A DNA stretch of 13,698 nucleotides from CAVRJC01 sp964505725 (lineage in GTDB: Bacteria > Actinomycetota > Acidimicrobiia > IMCC26256 > DASPTH01): the NCBI GenBank assembly GCA_964505725.1, contig CAZDJK010000016.1, positions 1-13,698 on the forward strand. The letters are read 5' to 3'. Shown piece by piece: positions 6,761-13,545 of this stretch; positions within the stretch are counted from its first letter, which is position 1; every line of letters begins with the position of its first letter. The notes below the pieces were generated by a model that was given only the letters and a program-made list of their open reading frames with translations, was not told where the DNA came from and did no database searches. The translations under genes were made by a program, and so were the position numbers.

Positions 6761-6819
6761 AGCCTAGGGGCGCCGCCGCGCCGTGCGTGATCAGCGCGGC
6801 CCGGGCGCGGCGCTACGGT
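6761..6819. promoter_or_regulatory. Divergent promoter region, glycosyltransferase / debranching enzyme
   Basis: The minus-strand hexamer TAGGCT (6766-6761) and the plus-strand hexamer TACGGT (6814-6819) each end 8 nt before their start codon, at ATG 6752 and GTG 6828. Between them is a 9-bp inverted repeat, CGCCGCGCC (6774-6782) and GGCGCGGCG (6804-6812), with TGATCA (6788-6793) near its centre. It could be a shared operator, but GC-only repeats arise easily at this base composition. Confidence 0.45.
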
Positions 6820-6827
6820 GACCCTCC

Positions 6828-8963
6828 GTGTCGCAGCCACACACGGTGCCGTGGACGATGACCGCGAGCGCGTCGCTCGGGGCGCGGGCGATCACGCTCG
6901 TGGAGGGGCCGGCCTTCGCGATCTCGTCGTCGTCGGGCGACATGCTCGGCGGCTTCCCGCACGGGGTCTTCTTCCGTGATACGCGCTTTCTCTCCGAGCT
7001 GACCCTGCGCGTGAACGGGCAGTGGCCCGAGCCCCTCGCCGCCGCCATCTCGGATCCGTTCAGCGCCGCCTTCGTGCTGCGCGACCAGCCCCGCCCGGGC
7101 GAGGCCGACTCGAGGCTGGTGGTGTTCCGCCATCGCTACGTGGGCCGGGGCATGCGCGAGGACATCAGTGTGCGCAACTACGGCCTCGAGCCCGCGTTCT
7201 GCGCGCTCGAGCTGTCGATCGACGCCGACTTCGCCGACCTCTTCGAGGTGAAGGAGGGCCGAGTCGAGAAAGTCGGCCACCTCGAGACCGAGGCGGAGGA
7301 CGGGCGCATGTCGTGGTCGTACCGCCGGGGCGCCTTCCGCCGGGGCGTCCACCTCGACTTCTCGCAGGCGCCGTCGCTGTCGCTCGGGAGCGCGAACTTC
7401 GAGTTCATCGTGCCGGCGGGGAACGAGTGGTCGGTGTGCCTGCAGCTCACTCCCGTCGTCGAGGGCGAGGAGATCACGCCCCGGTACCTCTGCGGGAGGC
7501 CGGTCGAGCGCTCGACGCCGGCCACCCGGCTCGCGACGTGGCGGCGCAACCTGCCCGTCATCGAGAGCGATCACGACGGCTTCTCCGCGTTGCTCGACCG
7601 CAGCACCGAGGATCTCGCCGCGCTCCGTCTCTTCGACCCGGAGTTCCCGGACCGCACCGTCGTGGCCGCGGGAGCGCCGTGGTTCATGACGCTGTTCGGC
7701 CGCGACAGCCTGCTGACGAGCTGGATGGCGATGCTGGTCGACTCCGACCTCGCGCTGGGCACGCTGCAGACGCTCGCCCGACACCAGGGCACCGACGTGA
7801 ACCCTCTCACCGAGGAGGAGCCGGGACGCATCCTGCACGAGATGCGCTTCGGGGAGACCGCGGAGCTGTCGCTCGGTGGCGGCGGCATCTACTACGGGAG
7901 CGTCGACGCCACGCCTTTGTTCGTCATGCTGTTGGGTGAGCTCCAGCGGTGGGGGAACCGCCGGGAGGAGGTCGACGCCCTGTTGCCCGCGGCCGACCGT
8001 GCGCTGGCGTGGATCGACCAGTTCGGCGACCGCGACGGCGACGGCTACGTCGAGTACATGCGCACGAGCGACCGCGGCCTGCGGAACCAGGGCTGGAAGG
8101 ACTCGCACGACTCGATCCGCTTCGCCGACGGGCGTCTGGCCGAGCCTCCGATCGCGCTGTGCGAGGTGCAGGGCTACGTGTACGCGGCGCTCATGGCCCG
8201 GTCGCACTTCGCGCACGAGCGCGGCGACGACTCGTACGCGCTGGCGTTGCGCACCCGCGCCGCAGCGCTGAAGGCGCGGTTCAACCGCGACTTCTGGCTC
8301 GAGGAGCGCGGGTGGCTCGCCATGGGCCTCGACCAGGACAAGCAGCCGATCGACGCGCTCGCCTCCAACATGGGCCACTGCCTCTGGACCGGGATCCTCG
8401 ACGAGGAGAAGGCGACCATCGTCGCCAAGCAGCTGCTGTCCGACGACTGCTTCTCGGGGTGGGGGATCCGCACGCTCGCGTCGTCGATGACCGGCTACAA
8501 CCCGATCAGCTACCACAACGGCAGCGTCTGGCCGCACGACAACGCGATCTGCGTGGCGGGGCTCATGCGCTACGGCATGGTCGAAGAGGCCCATCGGGCG
8601 GTGGAAGGGATCGTGCAGGCGGGCGCGTTCTTCGACAACCGGCTCCCGGAGCTGTTCGCGGGGCTCCCGCGTGACGAGTACTCGTTCCCGGTGAGCTATC
8701 CGACGTCGTGCTCACCCCAGGCGTGGGCGGCCGCGTCGCCGTTGCTGTTCCTGCGGTCGATGCTCCACTTCGATCCCGACGTGCGCCACGGGCGCCTCCA
8801 CCTCGCCCCGGCGGTCCCCGACTGGATCGGCCGCATCACCCTGCGCGACGTGCCCCTCTTGGGCGGGTACCTCAGCGTGGAGATCGAGGGCAACTCGTGC
8901 TCGGTGCTCCAGGTCCCCGAGGGCCTGACTGTCGTGCCCGAGCCCCGCAAGCCCACCCTCTGA
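6828..8963 (+). CDS. Glycogen debranching-type enzyme (amylo-alpha-1,6-glucosidase)
   Basis: Large cytoplasmic glycosidase of 711 residues, of the bacterial 'amylo-alpha-1,6-glucosidase' type. The N-terminal domain (about 20-240, GDE_N-like) has ITLVEGPAFAISSSSGDM and GVFFRDTRFLSELTL. The C-terminal (alpha/alpha)6-barrel domain (about 255-700) has PWFMTLFGRDSLLTSW (Asp293), QGWKDSHDSI (423-429), ALCEVQGYVYAAL (Glu446), SGWGIRTL and YNPISYHNGSVWPHDNA. These acidic residues in GRDS, KDSHDS and CEVQGY are the likely catalytic or binding set; which is the acid and which the base is not settled here. The start is GTG 6828, 8 nt after TACGGT and without a Shine-Dalgarno. It is divergent from a GT4 gene and convergent with egtD, with repeat copy 2 in the 45-bp gap. 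Substrate could be glycogen or another alpha-glucan or oligosaccharide. Confidence 0.9.
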   Translation: MSQPHTVPWTMTASASLGARAITLVEGPAFAISSSSGDMLGGFPHGVFFRDTRFLSELTLRVNGQWPEPLAAAISDPFSAAFVLRDQPRPGEADSRLVVFRHRYVGRGMREDISVRNYGLEPAFCALELSIDADFADLFEVKEGRVEKVGHLETEAEDGRMSWSYRRGAFRRGVHLDFSQAPSLSLGSANFEFIVPAGNEWSVCLQLTPVVEGEEITPRYLCGRPVERSTPATRLATWRRNLPVIESDHDGFSALLDRSTEDLAALRLFDPEFPDRTVVAAGAPWFMTLFGRDSLLTSWMAMLVDSDLALGTLQTLARHQGTDVNPLTEEEPGRILHEMRFGETAELSLGGGGIYYGSVDATPLFVMLLGELQRWGNRREEVDALLPAADRALAWIDQFGDRDGDGYVEYMRTSDRGLRNQGWKDSHDSIRFADGRLAEPPIALCEVQGYVYAALMARSHFAHERGDDSYALALRTRAAALKARFNRDFWLEERGWLAMGLDQDKQPIDALASNMGHCLWTGILDEEKATIVAKQLLSDDCFSGWGIRTLASSMTGYNPISYHNGSVWPHDNAICVAGLMRYGMVEEAHRAVEGIVQAGAFFDNRLPELFAGLPRDEYSFPVSYPTSCSPQAWAAASPLLFLRSMLHFDPDVRHGRLHLAPAVPDWIGRITLRDVPLLGGYLSVEIEGNSCSVLQVPEGLTVVPEPRKPTL

Positions 8964-8968
8964 CTCTT

Positions 8969-8990
8969 CCTCCCCCGAGCCTCCCCCGAG
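8969..8990. repeat. 11-bp tandem duplication (CCTCCCCCGAG x2)
   Basis: Two perfect copies, 8969-8979 and 8980-8990, lie just after the debranching enzyme stop. The second copy ends in CGAG, which forms the outer left arm of palindromic repeat copy 2. Confidence 0.85.
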
Positions 8991-9037
8991 GTTGCGTCGC
9001 TCAGGCCGTCATAGCCGGCCCTGGCGACGCAACCTCG
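8987..9037. repeat. Palindromic repeat element, copy 2, between convergent genes
   Basis: The 14-bp arms CGAGGTTGCGTCGC (8987-9000) and GCGACGCAACCTCG (9024-9037) are perfect inverted repeats. Inner pairs (CAGG with CCTG, CCG with CGG) extend the hairpin around loop TCATAGC. The arms and the 27-nt spacing match copy 1 at 737-779. The minus-strand egtD stop (TGA, 9011-9009) lies in its centre, so the right half is translated. It sits between convergent genes and could terminate both, although no U-tract follows. Tandem micro-repeats flank it on both sides. Confidence 0.8.
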
Positions 9038-10025
9038 ACGTCGAGGGGGTCGTGGGGGTCGTGGGGGTGGAAAGCGAGAGGGCGAAGTCGCCGTCGGGGT
9101 CGGTCCACCAGTCGACGAGGGTGAGGCCGGCAGCCGCGAGCTCGCGTTGGACGCCCTCGCGGCGGAACTTGGCGCTGATCTCGGTACGGATCTCCTCGCC
9201 GCGCGCGAGCTCGACCGGCAGGTCGAGGCGGCGGACGACGGCCCGCTGCGCCGCGTCCGCGCGCAGGCGCATCTCGATCCACTCGTTCTCGGCGTCCCAC
9301 AGGGCGACGTGCGAGAACGCGTCGGGGTCGAAGTTCGCGTCGAGCTCCCGGTTGACCACCCGCAGCACGTTGCGGTTGAACTCGGCGGTGACGCCCGCGG
9401 CGTCGTCGTAGGCCGCGACCAGGCGGCGTTCCGGCTTGACGAGGTCGGTGCCGAGCAGGAACCAGTCGCCCGGCGCGAGACCGCCGGCGAGCTCGGCCAG
9501 GAACCGGGCCCGGGGCGCGGGTGCCAGATTGCCGATCGTGCTGCCGAGGAACGCCACGACCCGCGTGCCGCGGCGCGGGATGCGGCCGAGGTGGTGGTCG
9601 AAGTCGCCGACCACGGCATGGACGTCGATCCCGTCGTACTCACGCGCGATCGCGGCGGCGGCATCGCGCAGCGTGCCCTCGCTGACGTCGAAGGGTACGA
9701 AGCGCCGCAGCGTTCCCGCTCCGGCGAGGGCGTCGAGCAGGAGGCGTGTCTTCTCGGACGTGCCGGATCCCAGCTCCACGAGCGTGTCGGCCCCCGTGCG
9801 CTCGGCGATGTCGGCGGCCCGCGCGACGAGGATCTCGCGCTCGGTCCGCGTCGGGTAATACTCGGGCAGCCGGGTGATCTCGTCGAACAACTTGCTCCCG
9901 GCGTCGTCGTAGAAGTACTTCGGTGGGAGTTCCTTCGGCGTGGACCGGAAGCCCGCCCGCACGTCGGCCTCGAGCGCGCGCGACAGGTCGGCAGCAGTGA
10001 CGTACACGTCGACGGTGACGCTCAC
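9009..10025 (-). CDS. egtD: L-histidine N-alpha-methyltransferase EgtD
   Basis: SAM-dependent enzyme that trimethylates histidine to hercynine, the first step of ergothioneine synthesis. Length is 338 residues. The SAM site is LVELGSGTSEKTRLLLDAL (82-100). Residues at the known histidine-site positions of the mycobacterial enzyme are present with the same numbering: Tyr39, Tyr56, Asn166 (GSTIGN), Met252, Glu282 and Ser284. This agreement supports the GTG start at 10025, whose GTGA overlaps the egtC stop by 4 nt (translational coupling). The conserved end should be near DPDGDFALSL (309-318). The last 20 residues (STPTTPTTPST, then SRLRRQGRL) are encoded by a 9-bp tandem repeat and by half of palindromic repeat copy 2, so they are probably not functional. 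It is the last gene of the egt operon. Confidence 0.96.
   Translation of the reverse strand: MSVTVDVYVTAADLSRALEADVRAGFRSTPKELPPKYFYDDAGSKLFDEITRLPEYYPTRTEREILVARAADIAERTGADTLVELGSGTSEKTRLLLDALAGAGTLRRFVPFDVSEGTLRDAAAAIAREYDGIDVHAVVGDFDHHLGRIPRRGTRVVAFLGSTIGNLAPAPRARFLAELAGGLAPGDWFLLGTDLVKPERRLVAAYDDAAGVTAEFNRNVLRVVNRELDANFDPDAFSHVALWDAENEWIEMRLRADAAQRAVVRRLDLPVELARGEEIRTEISAKFRREGVQRELAAAGLTLVDWWTDPDGDFALSLSTPTTPTTPSTSRLRRQGRL
9045..9068. repeat. 9-bp tandem repeat (GGGGGTCGT, about 2.7 copies) inside the egtD 3' end
   Basis: GGGGGTCGT occurs at 9045-9053 and 9054-9062, then GGGGGT. Read on the minus strand, it encodes a Thr-Pro-Thr triplet repeat in the EgtD tail. As with copy 1, a short tandem repeat lies next to the CCTCGA side of the palindrome. 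Confidence 0.85.
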
Positions 10026-10771
10026 AGCGCCGTCCACGTGCGCTCGAAGAAGGCGCCGTCCCCGGCGGCGCCCGTCGACGCGGCCATGCACACCGTGTGG
10101 TGGTCGGGCACCTCGCGCCAGTCGACGTCGTCGTCGAGACGCTCCGACGCGATCAGGTTCGGCTTGACGAACAGCGAGTTGCCGTAGCGTGCGCCGTGCA
10201 CGACTTCGCCGTCGGTGAGCAGCAGGTTGAGCTTGGCGTCGGCGAGGTCGGTGACGCGCTCGATCACCGCGCGGATCGCGTCCTGCGGCCGGTCTCCCGC
10301 GTCCATCCGGTCGAGGACGAGCGCGAACACCACCTCGGAGTCGGTATCGCCCTCGATCGCGTCGCGCCGCCGGTCACTGAGCCCGGCGCGGAGCTCGGCC
10401 TCCACGCCGTCGCGGAAGTCGCCGATCCAGCCGTTGAGCGAGAACAGCCATCCGTCGGCCCGGAACGGCGCGTTGCCGGTGGGGTCGAGCTCGGCGCCCG
10501 GCGACGCCAGCCGGGCCGCGGCGAGCACGCAGGTGCTGGTGGCGTCGCCGTCGGCGAAGCCGGGGTCGTCCCACATCGGCGTGACGGTGCGGTAGAAGCC
10601 GGCGATCCGGCCGTCGGGGCCGTACCAGCCGACGCCCCAGCCGTCCTTGTTCACGCGGCCGGGTGGCTGGTGCCACGGGTGTTCGCCCTGCTCGGCGAGC
10701 GAACGGGGCGCGTCGAACAGAAGCGTTCGGAGGGCGACGGGCGGCCCGAGGTAGGCGAGGTGACGGCACAC
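10022..10771 (-). CDS. egtC: Gamma-glutamyl-hercynylcysteine sulfoxide hydrolase EgtC
   Basis: Class II glutamine-amidotransferase-like hydrolase, 249 residues. It removes the gamma-glutamyl group from the EgtB product to give hercynylcysteine sulfoxide. The N-terminus MCRHLAYLG places the nucleophile Cys at position 2, exposed after Met removal. This fixes the start at GTG 10771. NKDGWGVGWYGPDG (41-54) and FSLNGWIGDF match the usual Ntn-amidotransferase sites for the substrate and oxyanion hole. The gene begins 14 nt after the egtB stop and ends overlapping the egtD start by 4 nt. Its presence implies that EgtB uses gamma-glutamylcysteine rather than free cysteine. Confidence 0.95.
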   Translation of the reverse strand: MCRHLAYLGPPVALRTLLFDAPRSLAEQGEHPWHQPPGRVNKDGWGVGWYGPDGRIAGFYRTVTPMWDDPGFADGDATSTCVLAAARLASPGAELDPTGNAPFRADGWLFSLNGWIGDFRDGVEAELRAGLSDRRRDAIEGDTDSEVVFALVLDRMDAGDRPQDAIRAVIERVTDLADAKLNLLLTDGEVVHGARYGNSLFVKPNLIASERLDDDVDWREVPDHHTVCMAASTGAAGDGAFFERTWTAL

Positions 10772-10785
10772 GGGACGTCAGCCTG

Positions 10786-12054
10786 TCAGGCGTCGTGCGC
10801 GCAGCGGAAGCCGGCGAAGATCTGACGGCGGATCGGGTAGTCCCAGTTGCGGAACGACGTGCGCATGGCGGCGGGGTGGGTGGCCCAGGAACCGCCGCGC
10901 AGCACCTTGTACTCGGGCCCGAAGAACACCTCCGAGTACTCGCGGTAGGGGAAGGCGCGGAAGCCGGGGTAGCCGTGGAAGTCGGTGGCGGTCCACTCCC
11001 ACACGTCGCCCAGCATCTGTCGCGCGCCCCACGCGCTCGAGCCCGCGGATCGCGCGTCGACGGGGGAGGGCCCGAACCGGTGCTCGCCCGCGCGCCACAG
11101 GTTGGCGCACTCCACGCGCGCGCCCGACGCCGCGACCTCCCATTCGGTCTCGGTCGGGAGGCGCGCCCCGGCCCAGCGCGCGTACGCGTCGGCCTCGTAC
11201 CAGCACACGTGCTGCACCGGCTCGTCGAGGGGCACCGGCTCGACCCGCCCGAAGCGGCGGCGCGACCACTCCCCGCTCGGCTCGCAGGTCCAGAACTGTG
11301 GCGCCACGAGCCCGGCTTCGGTCCGCCACGCCCATCCCGCGGGCGTCCACAGCTCCTCGCGGTCGTAGCCGCCGTCCATCATGAACCCGAGGTAGGCCGC
11401 GTTGCTGACGGGCGTGGTGTCGATCGCGAATTCGGCGACGGTGGTCTCGTGCGCGGGCCTCTCGTTGTCGTACGCCCACGGCTCGCCGCTCGCGCCGAGC
11501 ATGTAGCCGCCGCCCGGCACGCCAACCGTCGGCGGAACCCGGACCGCCGGCCGCGTGCCCAGTGATTGGGATCCGTCGGCCGCCGGGTGCTCGAAGGTCT
11601 CCATGAGCTGGATGGTGGCGAGCAGGGTCTCGTCGTGCTGGTGCTCGTGCTGCACGACCATCCCGTACACGAATCCGTCGGCGAGCAGGTTCGAGTCGCG
11701 GTCGAGCTCGATGTCCGCGAGCACCGAGAGGGTGCGCTCCCGCACCGAGGCGTCGAAGTCGCGCGCGCCGACAGGATCGAGGATGGGGAGCGACGGCCGC
11801 TCGCGCCGGGGGTGCTTGAACGCGTCGTAGACGTCGTCGTAGAGCGCGTCGGCGGGCGGCGCGCCCGTGAGCTCCCGCACCAGCCAGAGCTCCTCGTAGT
11901 GGCCGATGTGTGCCAGGTCCCAGCACAGCGGCGACATCAGCGGCGACACCTGGCGGGTCTGCTCGGTCTCGGGGACGGGATCGAGGAGCCCGAGGGTGCG
12001 GCGCCGCGCCTCGCCGAGGGCGGCGACGATGTCGTCCTTGGTCACCACCGTCAC
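10786..12054 (-). CDS. egtB: Hercynine oxygenase EgtB (ergothioneine sulfoxide synthase)
   Basis: Non-haem iron enzyme that couples hercynine and gamma-glutamylcysteine with O2 to form the C-S bond and the sulfoxide. Length is 422 residues from GTG 12054. The N-terminal DinB-like domain carries the three iron-ligand histidines: His49 in CWDLAHIGHYEELWL, and His136 and His140 in QHEHQHDETL, close to the positions in the mycobacterial enzyme. The C-terminal FGE-sulfatase-like domain (about 180-422) has GGGYMLGASGEPWAYDNERP, RLPTETEWEVAA, GDVWEWTATDF and VLRGGSWATHP. GTG codons at 12048 and 12045 are alternative starts. The start lies in the second copy of a 14-bp tandem duplication that separates it from the egtA stop. 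It ends in TGA, 14 nt before egtC. Confidence 0.95.
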   Translation of the reverse strand: MTVVTKDDIVAALGEARRRTLGLLDPVPETEQTRQVSPLMSPLCWDLAHIGHYEELWLVRELTGAPPADALYDDVYDAFKHPRRERPSLPILDPVGARDFDASVRERTLSVLADIELDRDSNLLADGFVYGMVVQHEHQHDETLLATIQLMETFEHPAADGSQSLGTRPAVRVPPTVGVPGGGYMLGASGEPWAYDNERPAHETTVAEFAIDTTPVSNAAYLGFMMDGGYDREELWTPAGWAWRTEAGLVAPQFWTCEPSGEWSRRRFGRVEPVPLDEPVQHVCWYEADAYARWAGARLPTETEWEVAASGARVECANLWRAGEHRFGPSPVDARSAGSSAWGARQMLGDVWEWTATDFHGYPGFRAFPYREYSEVFFGPEYKVLRGGSWATHPAAMRTSFRNWDYPIRRQIFAGFRCAHDA

Positions 12055-12068
12055 GTCACCACCGTCAC
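12041..12068. repeat. 14-bp tandem duplication at the egtA/egtB junction
   Basis: GTCACCACCGTCAC is repeated exactly at 12041-12054 and 12055-12068. Read on the minus strand, the first copy holds the egtA TGA stop and the second begins with the egtB GTG. With one copy only, the junction would be a GTGA 4-nt overlap like the one between egtC and egtD. Confidence 0.9.
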
Positions 12069-13288
12069 GCCACCGTGGAGTGGAACGCGACCCACTCGTC
12101 GAGCCGGTCGTCGGCCGGGCAGCGCCCACGCGCCACGTAATGGTCGTGGTAGCGCTCGGCGGCATCGATGGTCGTGGCGTCGGCGCCGATCCGCGGCAGC
12201 GCCTCGAGCGCGAGCACGAAGCATCGTTGCGCCGCCTCGCGGAGCTCGGGCATCGCGAGCGCGTCGTGGGCCGCGCCCGTCCACGCGTCGCGCACGCGCC
12301 GCAGCGCGGTTGGCATCGCGGCGGCCGCCTCGGGGTCGTCGACGAGCGCGGTGGCGACGGCGACCGCCACCGGCCACCACTCCTCGGGGAGCGCGTCGAT
12401 CATGCGCAGCTCGAGCCAGCCCCGCGGGCGGACGGGCGGGAAGAGTGTCGTCAGGTGGTACGCGAGGTCGTCCTGCGTCGGCCACCCGAGCTCGTGGCCG
12501 TCGTCGACCCAGCGCCCGAAGGGGAACGCGTCGTGCAGCGCCACGCTGCGCTGCTCGTCGGCCCGGATCAGCATCATGGGCGCCGCGAGCGCGTAGTCGG
12601 CCCACGCCTCGGGTGCAGCGACGCGGTCCCTGCGCGCCGTCGCGGTGCGACACGGATCGATGGCGCTCCACACCGCGGCGCGGGTCGAGCGCCAGCCCGA
12701 CGGCCGGCCGCTCACGTCGAAGGGCGAGTTGGCGAAGGTCGCGAGGAGGACCGGGCCGATGTCGTGCACGCGGTGCCAGCGCGCGTCGACGTCCTGCGCG
12801 TCGCGACCAATGTCGAGGTTCACCTGGATCGCGGCGGTGTTGCGCATCATCGTGCGGCCCGCGGGCCACCGGGTGTCGAAGTACTCCTCCATCGCGCGGT
12901 AGCGCGGCTCGTCGAGCAGGCGCGGCCGAGGAACGCCCGAGTCGAGGCCGATCCCGACCAGCTCGATACCGGCACGAACGAACGACTCCCGTGCGGAGCG
13001 GATGTCGGCCCGCATCGCGTCGCACGCGGCACCCACGTCGCGCATGCGGGGCCCGCTGAGCTCGAGCTGGCCGCCCGGCTCGAAGGTGATGCGGCTCCCG
13101 CCCGGCAACTCGGGTGGGAGCAGCGCGCGCAGCTCGGCGGGCTCCGGGACCCGGAGCGGCGGGACGACCGGGCGCGCGAACCACTCGAGCTCGATGCCCA
13201 CGTCGCGCGTCTCGGTGGGCGCGAAGACCTGATCGCTGACGAAGCGCCGAACGGCGTCGTGATCGAGCGAGCGCGCCGCCGACGGCAT
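12065..13288 (-). CDS. egtA: Glutamate-cysteine ligase EgtA
   Basis: ATP-dependent ligase of the GCS2 type that forms gamma-glutamylcysteine, the sulfur donor for EgtB. Length is 407 residues from ATG 13288. Visible motifs are DVGIELEWFA (29-38), SRITFEPGGQLELSGPR (65-81), the typical metal/substrate-binding strand, and RTMMRNTAAIQVNLDIG (145-161). GWLELRMIDALPEEWWPV near the C-terminal third is also family-like. No Shine-Dalgarno precedes the ATG. Instead the stop of a 24-residue reading frame lies 2 nt upstream (TAG-TC-ATG), so reinitiation is likely. A longer start at 13321 exists in frame, but it would overlap that peptide gene. It is the first enzyme gene of the egt operon. A general role in gamma-glutamylcysteine supply is possible. 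Confidence 0.92.
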   Translation of the reverse strand: MPSAARSLDHDAVRRFVSDQVFAPTETRDVGIELEWFARPVVPPLRVPEPAELRALLPPELPGGSRITFEPGGQLELSGPRMRDVGAACDAMRADIRSARESFVRAGIELVGIGLDSGVPRPRLLDEPRYRAMEEYFDTRWPAGRTMMRNTAAIQVNLDIGRDAQDVDARWHRVHDIGPVLLATFANSPFDVSGRPSGWRSTRAAVWSAIDPCRTATARRDRVAAPEAWADYALAAPMMLIRADEQRSVALHDAFPFGRWVDDGHELGWPTQDDLAYHLTTLFPPVRPRGWLELRMIDALPEEWWPVAVAVATALVDDPEAAAAMPTALRRVRDAWTGAAHDALAMPELREAAQRCFVLALEALPRIGADATTIDAAERYHDHYVARGRCPADDRLDEWVAFHSTVA

Positions 13289-13290
13289 GA

Positions 13291-13365
13291 CTACTGGTGC
13301 CCGAACCGCGCCGCGACCCACGTGAGGTTGCGCACGGGTGCCAGCCAGAGGTACCAGGAGTTCAT
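13291..13365 (-). CDS. Possible 24-residue peptide gene directly upstream of egtA
   Basis: The reading frame begins MNSWYLWLAPVRN and ends VAARFGHQ before TAG. It is Trp-rich (three Trp) with a hydrophobic first half and a basic C-terminus. By hand count 23 of its 24 codons end in G or C. In the same frame upstream (13482-13366) only about 64% do, so coding character appears to begin at this ATG. Its stop is 2 nt before the egtA ATG, a layout that allows translational coupling. No clear Shine-Dalgarno precedes it. It could be a leader peptide, a small membrane-associated peptide, or a relic. A longer GTG start at 13482 is possible but less likely. I do not recognise a family. Confidence 0.45.
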   Translation of the reverse strand: MNSWYLWLAPVRNLTWVAARFGHQ

Positions 13366-13446
13366 CGCAGGCTCTGCCGCCTCGGTCGCCGGATCTTGGA
13401 GTACTACGGGGATCTGTCTCGCAGGGCTTGCGGAACGTTGCAGATC

Positions 13447-13506
13447 GGTGTCGACGGATGGTGTCGACGGGTGGTTCGTCACCGGGTCGGCGCCTGGATC
13501 ACCCTA
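13447..13506 (-). promoter_or_regulatory. Putative egt operon promoter and 11-bp direct repeats
   Basis: The minus-strand hexamer TAGGGT (13506-13501) is the best -10 candidate for the egt operon, giving a leader of roughly 130 nt before the 24-residue peptide. Within that leader GGTGTCGACGG is repeated exactly (13447-13457 and 13460-13470, period 13), each copy with the palindrome GTCGAC. This may be a regulator site. The promoter is back-to-back with that of the glycosyltransferase at 13546. Confidence 0.35.
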
Positions 13507-13532
13507 CCGGCCGCCGGCCGCAGCCCGGCGGG

Positions 13533-13538
13533 TAGCTT
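13533..13538 (+). promoter_or_regulatory. -10 hexamer TAGCTT for the right-edge glycosyltransferase
   Basis: TAGCTT ends 7 nt before the ATG at 13546, predicting a leader of about 1 nt. Upstream, CGGCC-GCC-GGCCG (13508-13520) is a small inverted repeat between the two divergent -10 hexamers. Confidence 0.5.
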
Positions 13539-13545
13539 GCTGCCG

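Noticed and set aside
6813..8594. Long 593-codon open frame antisense to the debranching enzyme
   Set aside because: It mirrors the codon structure of the real gene in GC-rich DNA; the product is low-complexity Arg/Val/Ala/Glu with no motif, and the plus strand has clear family motifs.
11566..13059. 497-codon plus-strand open frame across egtB and egtA
   Set aside because: The translation is Arg/Ala-rich and motif-free, and it lies opposite two well-defined enzymes.
13320..13330. Third copy of the palindromic element (GAGGTTGCG near 13325)
   Set aside because: Only about 9 bases match; there is no matching right arm at the expected spacing, and the bases are part of the 24-residue reading frame.
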